This document shows positions 43,657 through 53,610 of a stretch of DNA of 64,000 bases, piece by piece. Source of the DNA: Streptomyces sp. DH-12 (GTDB lineage Bacteria > Actinomycetota > Actinomycetes > Streptomycetales > Streptomycetaceae); the NCBI RefSeq assembly GCF_002899455.1, contig NZ_PPFB01000001.1:682001-746000 (forward strand). The letters run 5' to 3'. The notes beneath the pieces are model-generated. The model made no database searches and was not told the origin of the DNA. It was given only the letters and a program-made list of their open reading frames with translations. Every line of letters starts with the position of its first letter. The stretch's first letter is position 1. Position numbers and translations under genes: made by a program.

Positions 43657-44685
43657 GTGGACCCACATCAGGATGTCGCGGCGCCGCCCGGCGACGGTGA
43701 CGGGACGGTCCTGGAGATCGCCTGCGACGAGTCGGGGTCGGACGGCGAGAACCTGACCGGCGGGAACACCGACGTGTTCGCGCACGCCGGGGTGCGCGTC
43801 CCCGTGCCGGCCGCGGCCGGCGCCCTGCGGGAGATCCGCGACCGGATCCGCTCCCCGGCCTCCGAGTACAAGGCGACCCATCTGCTGCGGGAGAAGCACC
43901 GGGCGGTGCTGGAGTGGTTCCTCGCGCCGGGCGGGCCGCTGCACGGCGCGGCGCGCGTGCACCTCACCGAGAAGTCGTTCTTCGTGGTGGACCGGTTGGC
44001 CTCCGTGCTCCTCGGCGACCCGGGAGCGGCGGCGGAGCTGTACCGCACGGGCCGGGAGGCGCTGGGGGCGGAGGACTGGCAGCGGTTCCTGTCCGTGGCG
44101 AACCGCCTGCTGCGCACCCGCAACGGGGCGGAGCCGGGGTCCTCGGTGCCGCTGTTCTTCGAGACCCTGGACGAGCTGTGCCGGGTGTACGCCGGTACGG
44201 ACGCGGGCCCGGTGCTGGAGCGGCTGGTGGCGGGGCGCCGGCGGGCCGAGGCGTACCGGGCGGGGCTGCTCGACGGCCCGGCGGTGCGCATCCCGGTGCT
44301 CAACCCGCTGCTCCCGGCGATCGTCGCCACGGCCGCGTACTGGTGCGGGCGCGGGCGCCGGCCGGTGCGGCTGGTGCACGACCGGCAGAACCTGCTGACG
44401 CCCGGGCGCCTCGCGTGGATCGAGGAGACCGCCCGGCGGTCCGGCGTCGCCCTGGCGGAGGTGCGGCTGGTCGTCGCGCGGGACGACCCGCGGGTGCAAC
44501 TGGCGGACTTCCTCGCCGGGATCGCCCGCAAGGCGGCCGGTGACGCGCTGCGCGGGGACGGCGACCCGGGGCTCACCGCGCTGCTGCGTCCCTACGCCGA
44601 CCCGGCGTCCGTCTGGGGCGACGCCCGCACCGCGGCCGCACTGGGCCTGCCCGTGCCCGGCTCCGCGGCGCGGACGGGCGGCTGA
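43657..44685 (+). CDS. DUF3800-like protein
   Basis: 342 aa. The N-terminus [27 protein letters not shown] carries the DESG acidic motif (Asp24, Glu25) of DUF3800, an RNase H-like fold. A later acidic site [24 protein letters not shown] is also typical. The family is often found near mobile or defence genes, but nothing of that kind is adjacent. GTG 43657 follows AGGGGG by 6 nt. Catalytic role not shown. Confidence 0.78.
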   Translation: MDPHQDVAAPPGDGDGTVLEIACDESGSDGENLTGGNTDVFAHAGVRVPVPAAAGALREIRDRIRSPASEYKATHLLREKHRAVLEWFLAPGGPLHGAARVHLTEKSFFVVDRLASVLLGDPGAAAELYRTGREALGAEDWQRFLSVANRLLRTRNGAEPGSSVPLFFETLDELCRVYAGTDAGPVLERLVAGRRRAEAYRAGLLDGPAVRIPVLNPLLPAIVATAAYWCGRGRRPVRLVHDRQNLLTPGRLAWIEETARRSGVALAEVRLVVARDDPRVQLADFLAGIARKAAGDALRGDGDPGLTALLRPYADPASVWGDARTAAALGLPVPGSAARTGG

Positions 44686-44810
44686 GGCGGACACGGTCGC
44701 GCCCGCGCTGAACACGGCGGGCTCCGGGGCCGTATGGACAAGGGGCGCTCGGCTCGAGGGAGGCCCCCGCGGTGCGCGCACCGCGCTGTCGAGGTTCTGG
44801 AGCCATGCAC

Positions 44811-46178
44811 ATGAGGCACGCACGACGACGGGTGGTCCGGCGAGTGACACGGCTGGCGGCCGTCGGCGGACTCCTGCTGGGCGGCACGATGGTCACGCAC
44901 GCCGTGGCGAGTGAGCCCGGCACGCCCGACGCCGTCCCGTTCTCCACCGCCTCCCCCGCGGACAAGGCCCCGGCAGGGCCGGGCGCCGCCCTGGTCCGGC
45001 GTCTCGGCACGTCCCGCACGGCGGGCACCTGGGTGGGTTCCGACGGCCGGACGGTGGTCGCGGTGACCGACGCGGAGGCGGCGGCCGAGGTGCGGGCGGC
45101 GGGCGCCGAGCCGAAGCTGGTGCGGCACAGCACGGACGACTTCGACTCCGCGGCCAAGACGCTGGGTTCGGCGCCGCGGGTGCCCGGCACGGCGTGGCTG
45201 AAGGACTACCGGTCGAACCAGGTGGTGGTGCGCGGGGACAGCACGGTGTCCGCGGACGACTGGTCGGCGCTGGCCGACGTGGCCGACGGCATCGGCGACT
45301 TCGTCCGCATGGAGCGGGTCGGGGGCGCCTTCACCACCCGCCTCGACGGAGGGCTGCCCGTGCTGTCGACGGCCGGCCGCTGCTCGGCCGGGTTCAACGT
45401 CACCGACGGGGAGCGGGAGTTCATCCTCACGGCCGGGCACTGCGGACCGCAGGGGTCGGTGTGGTTCTCCGGCGACGGGGACCGGCAGAAGGTCGGCACC
45501 ACCGTCGGCGGCAGCTTCCCGGGCGACGACTACTCGCTGATCGCGTACGAGGGCGGCCGGGCGGGTGGGAACGCCGGGGTGGTCGCGGTGGGCGGCGGCA
45601 AGGGCGTGCGGATCACCGGGGTGGCCGATCCTGCGGTGGGGCAGCGGATCTTCCGCAGCGGCAGCACCAGCGGGCTGCGCGACGGGGAGGTGACCGCGCT
45701 CGACGTGACGGTGAACTACCCGGAGGGGACGGTCGGCGGGCTGATCGAGTCGGACGTGTGCGCGGAACCCGGGGACAGCGGCGGGCCGATGTTCTCCGAG
45801 GGGATCGCGCTCGGCGTCACCTCCGGAGGCAGCGGCGACTGCCGCTCGGGCGGCACGACGTACTTCCAGCCGGTGACGAAGGCGCTGGCGGACCTGGACC
45901 TGAAGCTGATCGTGGCGCCCGGGGCGGACGGCGAGGGCCCGGCGCCGTCGCAGGGCGTGGCGGCGCCGGACGCGGCCGGACCGGGGCCGTCGGCGCCGGG
46001 CATCCTGCCGGACCCGTCGACGCTGGTGTCGCGGTTGGCCGACCCGCGGAACGTGGGCCCGGGGCTGCTGGTGACGGGCGGGAGCCTGGTGGCGCTGGTG
46101 GCGTCGCGGTGGATCAGGGCCGAGCAGGACCGCAAGGCGTACCGGCGGCAGTACTCGGCGACCTGGGGTGAGACGTGA
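44811..46178 (+). CDS. Secreted chymotrypsin-like S1 protease with C-terminal membrane segment
   Basis: 455 aa. Basic N-terminus and hydrophobic signal segment (about 12-33), a long prodomain (about 35-185), then an S1 protease with TAGHC (His210), DDYSL (Asp239/240) and GDSGGP (Ser323); Cys191 and Cys211 probably pair. A Pro/Gly linker (about 365-410) leads to a C-terminal hydrophobic segment and a basic tail ([16 protein letters not shown]), so the mature enzyme may be held at the membrane. ATG 44811 is used because GGAG lies 8 nt upstream; ATG 44805 is possible. Confidence 0.9.
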   Translation: MRHARRRVVRRVTRLAAVGGLLLGGTMVTHAVASEPGTPDAVPFSTASPADKAPAGPGAALVRRLGTSRTAGTWVGSDGRTVVAVTDAEAAAEVRAAGAEPKLVRHSTDDFDSAAKTLGSAPRVPGTAWLKDYRSNQVVVRGDSTVSADDWSALADVADGIGDFVRMERVGGAFTTRLDGGLPVLSTAGRCSAGFNVTDGEREFILTAGHCGPQGSVWFSGDGDRQKVGTTVGGSFPGDDYSLIAYEGGRAGGNAGVVAVGGGKGVRITGVADPAVGQRIFRSGSTSGLRDGEVTALDVTVNYPEGTVGGLIESDVCAEPGDSGGPMFSEGIALGVTSGGSGDCRSGGTTYFQPVTKALADLDLKLIVAPGADGEGPAPSQGVAAPDAAGPGPSAPGILPDPSTLVSRLADPRNVGPGLLVTGGSLVALVASRWIRAEQDRKAYRRQYSATWGET

Positions 46179-46179
46179 A

Positions 46180-46205
46180 GGGCACCCGTGCGCCCACGGG
46201 TGCCC
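46180..46205. terminator. Hairpin terminator between converging genes
   Basis: GGGCACCCGTG (46180-46190) and CACGGGTGCCC (46195-46205) form a perfect 11-bp stem with a CGCC loop, 2 nt past the protease stop and 21 nt from the convergent gene's stop. Confidence 0.78.
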
Positions 46206-46225
46206 GATCGTGATGCCGAGGCCGG

Positions 46226-46399
46226 TCAGGCGGCCTTGGCCGCCGGAGGAAGAGCCGAGGCCCACTCCTGGACCAGGCGCTGGTACTCCTCGCGCTGTTC
46301 GACGCTGAGTGTCCCGCCCGACCGGAGCCACAGGGCCCGGATCTCCTCGTTGACCTCGGCAGCCGATCGCTCGGAGGTAGGTTCAACAGTGGTGGACAT
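46226..46399 (-). CDS. Small helical hypothetical protein
   Basis: 57 aa: SAAEVNEEIRALWLRSGGTLSVEQREEYQRLVQEWASAL, a compact helical protein of a type common in Streptomyces. ATG 46399 or, four codons upstream, ATG 46411 with GGGGG just before it; the choice is open. Function unknown. Confidence 0.7.
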   Translation of the reverse strand: MSTTVEPTSERSAAEVNEEIRALWLRSGGTLSVEQREEYQRLVQEWASALPPAAKAA

Positions 46400-46565
46400 A
46401 CCGTGAAGCATACGTCCCCCGAGGTGAAGACGCCGTGAGTAATCGCGCACTTATCGGATAATTCGGACAGTGTCGCTGATCACGTCCATCTCCCGTGCAA
46501 GGTGGGCGAGTTCACACCGGCAGGACGCGGGAGCGCCCGGCCCGCGGGCCGGGCGCCGAGGGGCG

Positions 46566-47261
46566 TCAGGTGCCCGGCTTGCGGCCGTACACGTAGACGT
46601 CGTCGCCCTTCTTCAGCAGCGACCAGTACTTCTTGGCCGTGGTCGTGGTCATGTTGACGCACCCGTGGGAGCCGGGCGGGTTCCACATGCTGACGCCGGC
46701 GGAGTGGAAGGCCTGTCCGCCGTCGAAGAACTGGCTGTAGGGCATGGGCACGTCGTAGATGGTCGAGACGTGGTTCTTGTTCCGCCAGTAGACCTTCTTC
46801 AGACCGGTACGGGTCTCGTAGCCGTCGCGCCCGGTACGGACCGGGACCGGGCCGTACACGAGCTTCTTGCCGTCCTGGATCCAGCTCAGCTGGAGGGTGA
46901 GGTTGACGCAGGCGATGCGCCCCTTGTTGGTGGGGCACGCGCCTGCCTTGTTCGGGTTCTTCCCGACGGCCTTCTGCTTGTTCATCAGGTTCATCACGCC
47001 CCAGGTCACGGGGCCGGCGTACCCGATGTTGGGCCTGATGCCGTGCTTGTTCTGGAACGCCCGGACGGCCTTGCAGTCGGCGGCGGACTGCTTGCCGTCG
47101 ACCGGACGGCCGAGGAACTTCTCCACCTTCTTCTGGTACGGCCCCGCCGACTTGGTGCAACTGGCGGCCTGGGCCGGCGTCGCACCGAGCGCGAGGGTGA
47201 GCGGAGCCACCAGAGCGGTGACCCCCAGGGCGACGACACCCCGTCTGCGCATCTCCCCCAT
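46566..47261 (-). CDS. L,D-transpeptidase (YkuD) with peptidoglycan-binding domain
   Basis: 231 aa. Signal peptide 1-32 ending ATPAQAA, a peptidoglycan-binding-1-like domain (about 40-95, FLGRPVDGKQSAADCKAVRAFQNKHGI), and a YkuD catalytic domain (about 115-228) with FHSAG (His186) and SHGCVNM (Cys201 nucleophile). It forms 3-3 crosslinks or attaches proteins in the wall. ATG 47261. A sigma-E-like promoter lies 55-81 bp upstream. Confidence 0.93.
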   Translation of the reverse strand: MGEMRRRGVVALGVTALVAPLTLALGATPAQAASCTKSAGPYQKKVEKFLGRPVDGKQSAADCKAVRAFQNKHGIRPNIGYAGPVTWGVMNLMNKQKAVGKNPNKAGACPTNKGRIACVNLTLQLSWIQDGKKLVYGPVPVRTGRDGYETRTGLKKVYWRNKNHVSTIYDVPMPYSQFFDGGQAFHSAGVSMWNPPGSHGCVNMTTTTAKKYWSLLKKGDDVYVYGRKPGT

Positions 47262-47315
47262 GAGCTGTTCTGCCTTTCCCGCGGAAACGTGCGCCGGCTC
47301 GCGCACTCTGCCAAG

Positions 47316-47342
47316 TAGACGGCGGAGGGGGGCGTTCGGTTG
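47316..47342 (-). promoter_or_regulatory. Sigma-E-like promoter of the L,D-transpeptidase
   Basis: On the minus strand, CAACC (47342-47338) and CGTCTA (47321-47316) are spaced by 16 bp. Streptomyces sigma-E promoters carry an AAC-containing -35 and CGTCTA/TCT-type -10 at this spacing. The predicted start gives a leader of about 45-50 nt. Cell-envelope-stress control of a wall crosslinking enzyme makes sense. Confidence 0.5.
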
Positions 47343-47397
47343 TACCCGCGACCGGACCGTTGTGTCCGTCACGCCGGGTGCCTCGGCGTGAGCCGGG

Positions 47398-48225
47398 TCA
47401 CGCGGAGTCCCCGGGGTGCGGGGCTCGTCGTCTTCCGGTGTGGTCCGCCGCCCGGTGGAAGCCGTGGTTGACGGCCGTGATGCCGCCGTCGACGACCAGG
47501 GTGGTGCCGGTGATCCAGGAGGCGTCGCGGGAGGCGAGGAAGGCGACGGCCGCCGCGATGTCCTCCGGCTCGCCGACGCGGCCCAGGGGGTAGAGCTCCG
47601 AGATCGCCGCCAGGTCGTCGGACCGGCCGGCCCAGGCGCGGGTGCGGACCGTGCCGGGCGCCACGAGGTTGACCCGGACGCCGCGGGGTCCCGCATGGCC
47701 GGCGAGGGTCCGGGTGAGGGAAATCAGACCCGCCTTGGCGGCGCTGTAGGCGTGGTTGCCGAAGTCCTGGAGCCCGTTGACCGAGCCGATGGTGACGATC
47801 GCGCCCCGGCCGGAGGCCTCCAGGTGCTCCAGGGCGGCGCGGCAGCAGCGGTAGGCGCCGGTGAGGGTGACGTCCAGGTCCGCGGCCCACTCCTCCTCCG
47901 GCTCGTCCTCGAAGCGGTGCGCGTCCGGGGTGCAGTGCGCGGCGTTGTTCACCAGTACGTCGAGCGAGCCGAAGGCGCGTACGGCGTGGGCCACCGCCGC
48001 CTCGACCGACGCCTGACCGGTCACGTCGCAGGCGACGGCCCGGACCGTGAGTCCGCGGTCGCGCAGCTCTGCCGCCGTGCGCTCCCCCGCCTCCGGGTCG
48101 GCGTCCGCGATCAGGACGCGCGCGCCCTCCTCGGCGAACCGTGTCGCGGTGGCGGCGCCGATGCCGCGTGCCGCCCCGGTGATGAGAACCCCGTACCCCG
48201 CGAAGCGCCCTGTGTCCGTCGTCAT
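47398..48225 (-). CDS. SDR-family oxidoreductase
   Basis: 275 aa classical short-chain dehydrogenase: TGAARGIG cofactor loop (about 16-23), NNAA, catalytic Ser in TIGSVNG and YSAAK (Tyr-x3-Lys), and a C-terminal DASWITGTTLVVDGG. ATG 48225. The substrate is unknown. It lies 68 bp after another SDR on the same strand. Confidence 0.9.
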   Translation of the reverse strand: MTTDTGRFAGYGVLITGAARGIGAATATRFAEEGARVLIADADPEAGERTAAELRDRGLTVRAVACDVTGQASVEAAVAHAVRAFGSLDVLVNNAAHCTPDAHRFEDEPEEEWAADLDVTLTGAYRCCRAALEHLEASGRGAIVTIGSVNGLQDFGNHAYSAAKAGLISLTRTLAGHAGPRGVRVNLVAPGTVRTRAWAGRSDDLAAISELYPLGRVGEPEDIAAAVAFLASRDASWITGTTLVVDGGITAVNHGFHRAADHTGRRRAPHPGDSA

Positions 48226-48293
48226 GGAGGGACGGTAGCCGCCCGGACGATCACCGCCGCAAGTCCTTTTCCGATCTGCCGGCGCCGGGAGGG

Positions 48294-49208
48294 TCAGCGG
48301 TAGCCGGTCACGTCGGCCGGCCTGCCCGCGTCCTGCACCTCGACCAGGTAGCGCCAGGCGTCGGGGCGGCTGCCGTCGAGGTCGGTGAAGCCGTACTCCT
48401 GGGCGAGGCCGCCGCTGGACAGGGAGGCGCCGTTGAAGCGGGAGACGTCGGGGTCGGCGGCGAGCGCGACGACGGCGCGGCCCACGTAGCGCGGTGTCTC
48501 GGAGATGGCGAAGTGCGGCACCTTGTCGAGCGCGTCGCGCCAGTCGTCCTCCCGCACCCCGAAGTGGTCGAGCATGATCTCGGAGCGCAGCCAGCCGGGG
48601 GTGAGGGCGACGGCGGTGGCGCCGCGCGGGCCGAGTTCGTGGCCCAGGGCGAACGCCATGCGCAGCACCGAGGACTTGGCGAGGTCGTAGAAGAAGGAGA
48701 CCCGGTAGTGGTCGCGGTTGTACGCGGCGGTGCCGTCGGTGACCTCGACGACCAGACCGCCGGGGCGGCGCAGCAGCAGCGGCAGGGCGTGGTGACTGGT
48801 GATCGCGTGGGTCTCCACCGCGAGGCGCAGCAGCCGCAGTCCCTTGTCGAGGTCGTGCTCCCAGACGGGGGCGTCCCAGTCGAAGAGCGTCTCGCCGCCC
48901 CAGATGTCGTTGACGAGGACGTCGAGACGGCCCTGTTCGGCGGCGATCCGGTCGACGAGCGCCTTCACCTGTGCCGGTTCGAGGTGGTCGGTGGGGACGG
49001 CGATGCCCCGGCCGCCCGCCTCGGTGACCAGGTCGGCGGTGTCCTCGATCGTCTCGGGCCGGTCGTACTCGGAGCGGCGGGCGCGGGTGGTGCGGCCCGT
49101 GACGTACACCGTGGCGCCCGCCGCGCCGAGTTCCACGGCGATGCCCCGTCCGGCTCCCCGGGTCGCCCCGGCCACCAGCGCGACCTTGTCCCTCAACCGC
49201 TCCGTCAT
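48294..49208 (-). CDS. SDR-family oxidoreductase, atypical subgroup
   Basis: 304 aa. VAGATRGAGRGIAVELGAAGATVYVTGRT at the N-terminus and NDIWGGE in place of the usual NNAG; VSFFYDLAKSSV supplies a Tyr-x3-Lys (YDLAK). This matches an SDR group widespread in actinobacteria whose members are of unknown function. ATG 49208. It precedes the SDR gene at 47398. Confidence 0.87.
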   Translation of the reverse strand: MTERLRDKVALVAGATRGAGRGIAVELGAAGATVYVTGRTTRARRSEYDRPETIEDTADLVTEAGGRGIAVPTDHLEPAQVKALVDRIAAEQGRLDVLVNDIWGGETLFDWDAPVWEHDLDKGLRLLRLAVETHAITSHHALPLLLRRPGGLVVEVTDGTAAYNRDHYRVSFFYDLAKSSVLRMAFALGHELGPRGATAVALTPGWLRSEIMLDHFGVREDDWRDALDKVPHFAISETPRYVGRAVVALAADPDVSRFNGASLSSGGLAQEYGFTDLDGSRPDAWRYLVEVQDAGRPADVTGYR

Positions 49209-49363
49209 GTACGGCCTCCTGCACTCGTGTCCGTCTGTCGACGAGAAGCGTGACGGGTAAGCCGGACATCCTCTGTCGGTTTTTCCGCGGGGTCGTCCGC
49301 GTCTTCGGCGGGTTCGCCCGCACGCGCCCGGACGCGGCGGCGTCCGGGCGCGTGCCGTCCCGC

Positions 49364-49993
49364 TCAGTGGCCCCGGGCGATCCACTCGTCCAGGTGCGGG
49401 GCCTCGGCGCCGATGGTGGTCGGATCGCCGTGCCCGGTGAGGACCTTGGTCTCCGGCGGCAGGGTGAGCAGCCGGTCCCGGATGGAGTCGATGATCGTCG
49501 GGAAGTGCGAGAAGGAACGGCCGGTGGCGCCGGGGCCGCCCTGGAAGAGGGTGTCGCCCGTGAACACGGTCGCCAGCCCCGGGTCGTGGAGGCAGACCGC
49601 GCCCGGCGCGTGGCCCGGGGTGTGCAGCACGGTGAGGTCGGCGCCGCCGGCCTCGATGATCTGTCCGTCGGCCAGCCAGGCGTCGGGGTCGCGGTCCGGG
49701 TGGGTCTGCTTCCACAGCTGCAGGTCGTCGGGGTGCAGCCAGATCGTGGCTCCGGTGCGCTCGGCGAGGGCGGGCGCGGCGTCGATGTGGTCGTTGTGGG
49801 CGTGGGTGCACACGATGGCGGTCAGGCGCCGGTCGCCCACCGCCTCGGCGATGGCGTCGGCGTCGTGGGCCGCGTCGATGACGACGGCCTCGTGGTCGTC
49901 GCCCACGATCCACACATTGTTGTCGACGTCCCAGGTGCCGCCGTCGAGGCGGAACTGGCCGGAGGTGACGAGGCGTTCGATGCGGGCGGCCAT
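49364..49993 (-). CDS. Glyoxalase-II-like MBL-fold hydrolase
   Basis: 209 aa metallo-beta-lactamase fold: THAHNDHID (His64, His66, Asp68, His69), HTPGHAPGAVCL, FTGDTLF and VLTGHGDPT. The start overlaps the stop of the mycothiol dehydrogenase by 1 nt (TGATG), so translation is coupled. In this arrangement the hydrolase is thought to act on S-formyl-mycothiol or a related thioester; that activity is inferred from context. Confidence 0.9.
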   Translation of the reverse strand: MAARIERLVTSGQFRLDGGTWDVDNNVWIVGDDHEAVVIDAAHDADAIAEAVGDRRLTAIVCTHAHNDHIDAAPALAERTGATIWLHPDDLQLWKQTHPDRDPDAWLADGQIIEAGGADLTVLHTPGHAPGAVCLHDPGLATVFTGDTLFQGGPGATGRSFSHFPTIIDSIRDRLLTLPPETKVLTGHGDPTTIGAEAPHLDEWIARGH

Positions 49994-51078
49994 CACAGCA
50001 CCACCACCGAGCGCAGCACGTCGCCGTGGTGCATCCGCTCGAACGCCTTCTCCACCTCGTCCAGGGCGATGGTCTCGGTGACGAACGCGCCCAGGTCCAG
50101 GCGGCCCTGGAGGTGCAGGTCGATCAGCATCGGGAAGTCCCGGGACGGCAGACAGTCGCCGTACCAGGAGGACTTGAGGGAGCCGCCACGGCCGAAGACG
50201 TCCGCCAGGGGCAGTTCGATCTTCATCTCCGGGGTGGGCACGCCGACCAGGACGACCGTGCCGGCCAGGTCGCGGGCGTAGAAGGCCTGCCGGTAGGTCT
50301 CGGGGCGGCCGACGGCCTCGATGACGACGTCGGCGCCGAAGCCGCCGGTGAGCTCGCGGATCGCCTCGACGGGGTCGTTCTGCCGCGAGTTGACCGTGTG
50401 GGTGGCGCCCATGGAGCGCGCCTTGTCCAGCTTGCGGTCGTCGATGTCGACGGCGATGATCTTCGCCGCGCCGGCCAGCCGGGAGCCGGCGATGGCCGCG
50501 TCGCCGACGCCGCCGCAGCCGATGACGGCGACCGAGTCGCCGCGGCCCACGTCGCCGGTGTTGATCGCGGCGCCGATGCCGGCCATCACGCCGCAGCCGA
50601 GCAGTCCGGCGACCTGCGGCGCGACGGCCGGGTCGACCTTGGTGCACTGTCCGGCGGCGACCAGGGTCTTCTCGGCGAAGGCGCCGATGCCCAGCGCCGG
50701 GGTGAGCTCGGTGCCGTCGGTCAGCGTCATCTTCTGCCGCGCGTTGTGCGTGTCGAAGCAGTACCAGGGGCGTCCGCGCAGGCAGGCGCGGCAACTACCG
50801 CACGCCGCCCGCCAGTTGAGGATCACGAAGTCGCCGGGCCGCACGTCGGTGACGTCGTCGCCCACCGACTCGACGACGCCCGCGGCCTCGTGGCCGAGGA
50901 GGAAGGGGAAGTCGTCGTTGATGCCGCCCTGTTTGTAGTGCAGGTCCGTGTGGCACACCCCGCATGCCTGGACGCGCACGACCGCCTCGCCGGGTCCCGG
51001 GTCGGGTACGACGACCGTCTCGATCCGTACCGGCTCGTCCTTGCCGGGTGCGATCACGCCGCGTACTTCCTGGGCCAT
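49993..51078 (-). CDS. S-(hydroxymethyl)mycothiol dehydrogenase
   Basis: 361 aa zinc alcohol dehydrogenase of the mycothiol-dependent formaldehyde dehydrogenase group (MscR/FadH). Catalytic zinc Cys42 (CGVCHTD), His63/Glu64 (LGHEAAG); structural zinc Cys93, Cys96, Cys99, Cys107; NAD-binding [14 protein letters not shown] 51078. It oxidises the adduct of formaldehyde and mycothiol and also reduces S-nitrosomycothiol. The coupled MBL hydrolase completes the two-gene detoxification unit. It indicates a mycothiol-making actinobacterium. Confidence 0.93.
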   Translation of the reverse strand: MAQEVRGVIAPGKDEPVRIETVVVPDPGPGEAVVRVQACGVCHTDLHYKQGGINDDFPFLLGHEAAGVVESVGDDVTDVRPGDFVILNWRAACGSCRACLRGRPWYCFDTHNARQKMTLTDGTELTPALGIGAFAEKTLVAAGQCTKVDPAVAPQVAGLLGCGVMAGIGAAINTGDVGRGDSVAVIGCGGVGDAAIAGSRLAGAAKIIAVDIDDRKLDKARSMGATHTVNSRQNDPVEAIRELTGGFGADVVIEAVGRPETYRQAFYARDLAGTVVLVGVPTPEMKIELPLADVFGRGGSLKSSWYGDCLPSRDFPMLIDLHLQGRLDLGAFVTETIALDEVEKAFERMHHGDVLRSVVVL

Positions 51079-51220
51079 GGTGCTGACTCCTTCATCGGCC
51101 GGGTCCGTCTCCCCCGTCTCCCCCGACCCTACGCGGGAATGATCGGCTGTGCCGCCCACCGTGCGCTGCGCCTGCCCGGGCGACGTAGCCTGAACATCCG
51201 TCCGACGCCGAGGGGGGCTC

Positions 51221-52975
51221 GTGAGCATTGCCGGGGACCGGTCAGGACCGCCGGCCTGGCGGCTGCTGCTGTCGTACGTACGGCCGCACCGGTGGGCGCT
51301 GCTGGGCGGCGCCGTGCTGTCGCTGGTGACCGGCGCGACGGGGCTGGCGCTGCCGCTGGTGGCCCGGGAGCTGATCGACGACCTCGCGGCGGACCGGGCC
51401 GTCACCGGGGCGCTGCTGCTGATGTCGGCGCTGGTGGTCGCCAACGCGGTACTGGGCGCGGTGGGGGCGTACGTGCTGCGGCGCACGGCGGAGTCGGTGG
51501 TGCTCGGGGCGCGGCGCACGCTGTCGTCGTACCTGCTGCGGCTGCGGATCGCCGCCGTGGACCGGGCCGAGCCGGGTGATCTGATGGCCCGCGTCACCTC
51601 CGACACCACGCTGCTGCGGGAGGTGACCACCGACTCGCTGATCGGGCTGGGCACGGGCGGCCTCACCCTGATCGCCACCGTGGTGCTGATGGGCTACGTG
51701 GAGCCGGTGCTGCTGGCGGTCACGCTGGGGGTGATCGCGCTGGCGGGGGCGATGCTCGGGGTGATCGTGCCGCGGATCCGGCGGGCGTCCCGGCAGGCGC
51801 AGGACGCGGTGGGCGTGATGGGGGCCTCGCTGGAGCGGGTGCTGGGCGCGCTGCGCACGGTGAAGGCGTCCGGCGCCGAGCCCCGGGAGGAGCGGACGCT
51901 GCACGACGCGGCGCGCGAGTCGTGGCGGATGAGCGTGCGGGCCGCCAAGTGGTCGGCCGCGGCGGGCAACACGGCGGGACTCGCGATGCAGCTCGCGTTC
52001 ATCACGGTGCTGGCGGTGGGCGGCGCGCGGGTGGCGACCGGCGCCATCGACATCGGGACGCTGGTGGCGTTCCTGCTGTTCGTGTTCTATCTCATGGCGC
52101 CGATCTCGCAGGTCGTCGGCGCGGTCACGCAGTACCAGGCGGGCAGCGCGGCGCTCGCCCGGATCCAGGAGGCGCTGCGGCTGCCCGCCGAACCGGCCGC
52201 GCCGCCCGCCGCGTTGCCGTCGCCCGGCGCCGCCCCGGCGGCCGTCGCCTTCGAGGAGGTGCGGTTCCGCTACGCCGACGACCTGCCGTACGTCCACCAC
52301 GGGGTGACGTTCACCGTGCCCGCGCGGGGCCTGACCGCGTTCGTCGGCCCGTCGGGCGCGGGCAAGACGACGGTGTTCTCCCTCATCGAGCGGTTCTACG
52401 ACCCCGAGTCCGGCGTGATCACCGTCGACGGCCGGGACCTCACCGACTGGGACCTGCCGGAGCTGCGGGCGGCGATCGGGTACGTCGAGCAGGACGCGCC
52501 GGTGCTGTCGGGTTCCCTGCGGGACAACCTGCTGCTGGGCAACCCCGGCGCGGACGAGGAGACGCTGACCCGTGTCCTCGCCACGACCCGGCTGGACGGG
52601 CTGGTCGCCCGGCTGCCGGACGGGCTCGGCACCCTCGTCGGCCACCGCGGCACCAAGCTCTCCGGCGGCGAGCGGCAGCGGGTCGCCATCGCCCGCGCCC
52701 TGCTCCGCCGCCCCCGCCTGCTGCTGCTCGACGAGGCGACCTCCCAGCTCGACGCGGTCAACGAGGCGGCGCTGCGGGACACCGTGGCGGACGTCGCGCG
52801 TACGACGACGGTCCTGGTGGTCGCCCACCGCCTGTCCACGGTGACGGCGGCCGACCGCATCGTGGTGATGGACGCGGGCCGCGTGCGGGCGGTGGGGACG
52901 CACCGGGAGCTGGTCGCCTCGGACCCGTTGTACAGGGAGCTGGCCGCTACGCAGTTCTTGGCCACGGCGGGGTGA
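51221..52975 (+). CDS. ABC exporter, fused permease-ATPase
   Basis: 584 aa half-transporter. Six membrane helices in about 20-310 and a nucleotide-binding domain about 340-575 with [25 protein letters not shown] and VVAHRLS. GTG 51221 follows GAGGGGGG. It resembles antibiotic/lipid exporters and the other half-transporter at 21135, but the two are 30 kb apart and not obviously partners. Substrate unknown. Confidence 0.92.
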   Translation: MSIAGDRSGPPAWRLLLSYVRPHRWALLGGAVLSLVTGATGLALPLVARELIDDLAADRAVTGALLLMSALVVANAVLGAVGAYVLRRTAESVVLGARRTLSSYLLRLRIAAVDRAEPGDLMARVTSDTTLLREVTTDSLIGLGTGGLTLIATVVLMGYVEPVLLAVTLGVIALAGAMLGVIVPRIRRASRQAQDAVGVMGASLERVLGALRTVKASGAEPREERTLHDAARESWRMSVRAAKWSAAAGNTAGLAMQLAFITVLAVGGARVATGAIDIGTLVAFLLFVFYLMAPISQVVGAVTQYQAGSAALARIQEALRLPAEPAAPPAALPSPGAAPAAVAFEEVRFRYADDLPYVHHGVTFTVPARGLTAFVGPSGAGKTTVFSLIERFYDPESGVITVDGRDLTDWDLPELRAAIGYVEQDAPVLSGSLRDNLLLGNPGADEETLTRVLATTRLDGLVARLPDGLGTLVGHRGTKLSGGERQRVAIARALLRRPRLLLLDEATSQLDAVNEAALRDTVADVARTTTVLVVAHRLSTVTAADRIVVMDAGRVRAVGTHRELVASDPLYRELAATQFLATAG

Positions 52976-53129
52976 AACGGGCCGGGGGACGCGGGGCCGG
53001 TCCCCGCCTGCCCCGAGGACGCCCTCCGCGGGCAGGCGCCCCCGGTCCCGGGGTCCGTGCGCGGCCGCCGGTCGGCGCCTTCCTCGCCGGGGACCTCCGC
53101 CCCGTCGCTCAGCGAGCGCGCGTCTCCGC

Positions 53130-53610
53130 TCACTCCAGGTGGAGGGCTGCCGGGCGCGGCAGTCGGCGTGTCGTCTCGGCGTGGTCGTCGAAGTCGAAGT
53201 CCCCGGTGGGGTCCAGCTCCGGATAGCGAATGGTGGACGCATCGCCGGCGAGTCGCCGGCCGGTCGCCCGGATGCGGGCGTTCCAGACGATGCTCAGCGC
53301 CTCCCCGCACTCGAGGCAGTGCCCGTCGGCCGCCGAGGCGCGCAGGACGGGCAGGTCCGCCAGGGCACCGGGGCGGGCGACCGCGCGCTCGAAGACCTCC
53401 CTCCCCTGGGCGATCAACCAGCCACGGAAGTAGTCGAAGCCGTCGTCGGAGCATCCGCCGTTGATCACGTAGGCGGCGGCCCACAGGGGTTCGTGCAGGA
53501 GTCCGCCATCAGGTTCCACAGCACCTGCTGGGCAGCGACGATCTCCGCGTCGGTCGTGTCGCCAGCCGCGCGCTCGCCCGGCGGGCGACGTCCCCGGCGT
53601 CGTCCGGGTC
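53130..53610 (-). pseudogene. Broken DUF4240 gene
   Basis: The translated pieces DPDDAGDVARRASARLATRPT, then EIVAAQQVLWNLMADS, then LWAAAYVINGGCSDDGFDYFRGWLIAQGREVFERA with a matching C-terminus, make up a DUF4240 protein. They lie in three successive frames, needing single-base losses near 53548 and 53485. The N-terminal part is missing: the first piece follows directly on a LysR-family fragment. No intact start exists, so the gene is most likely dead. Confidence 0.78.
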
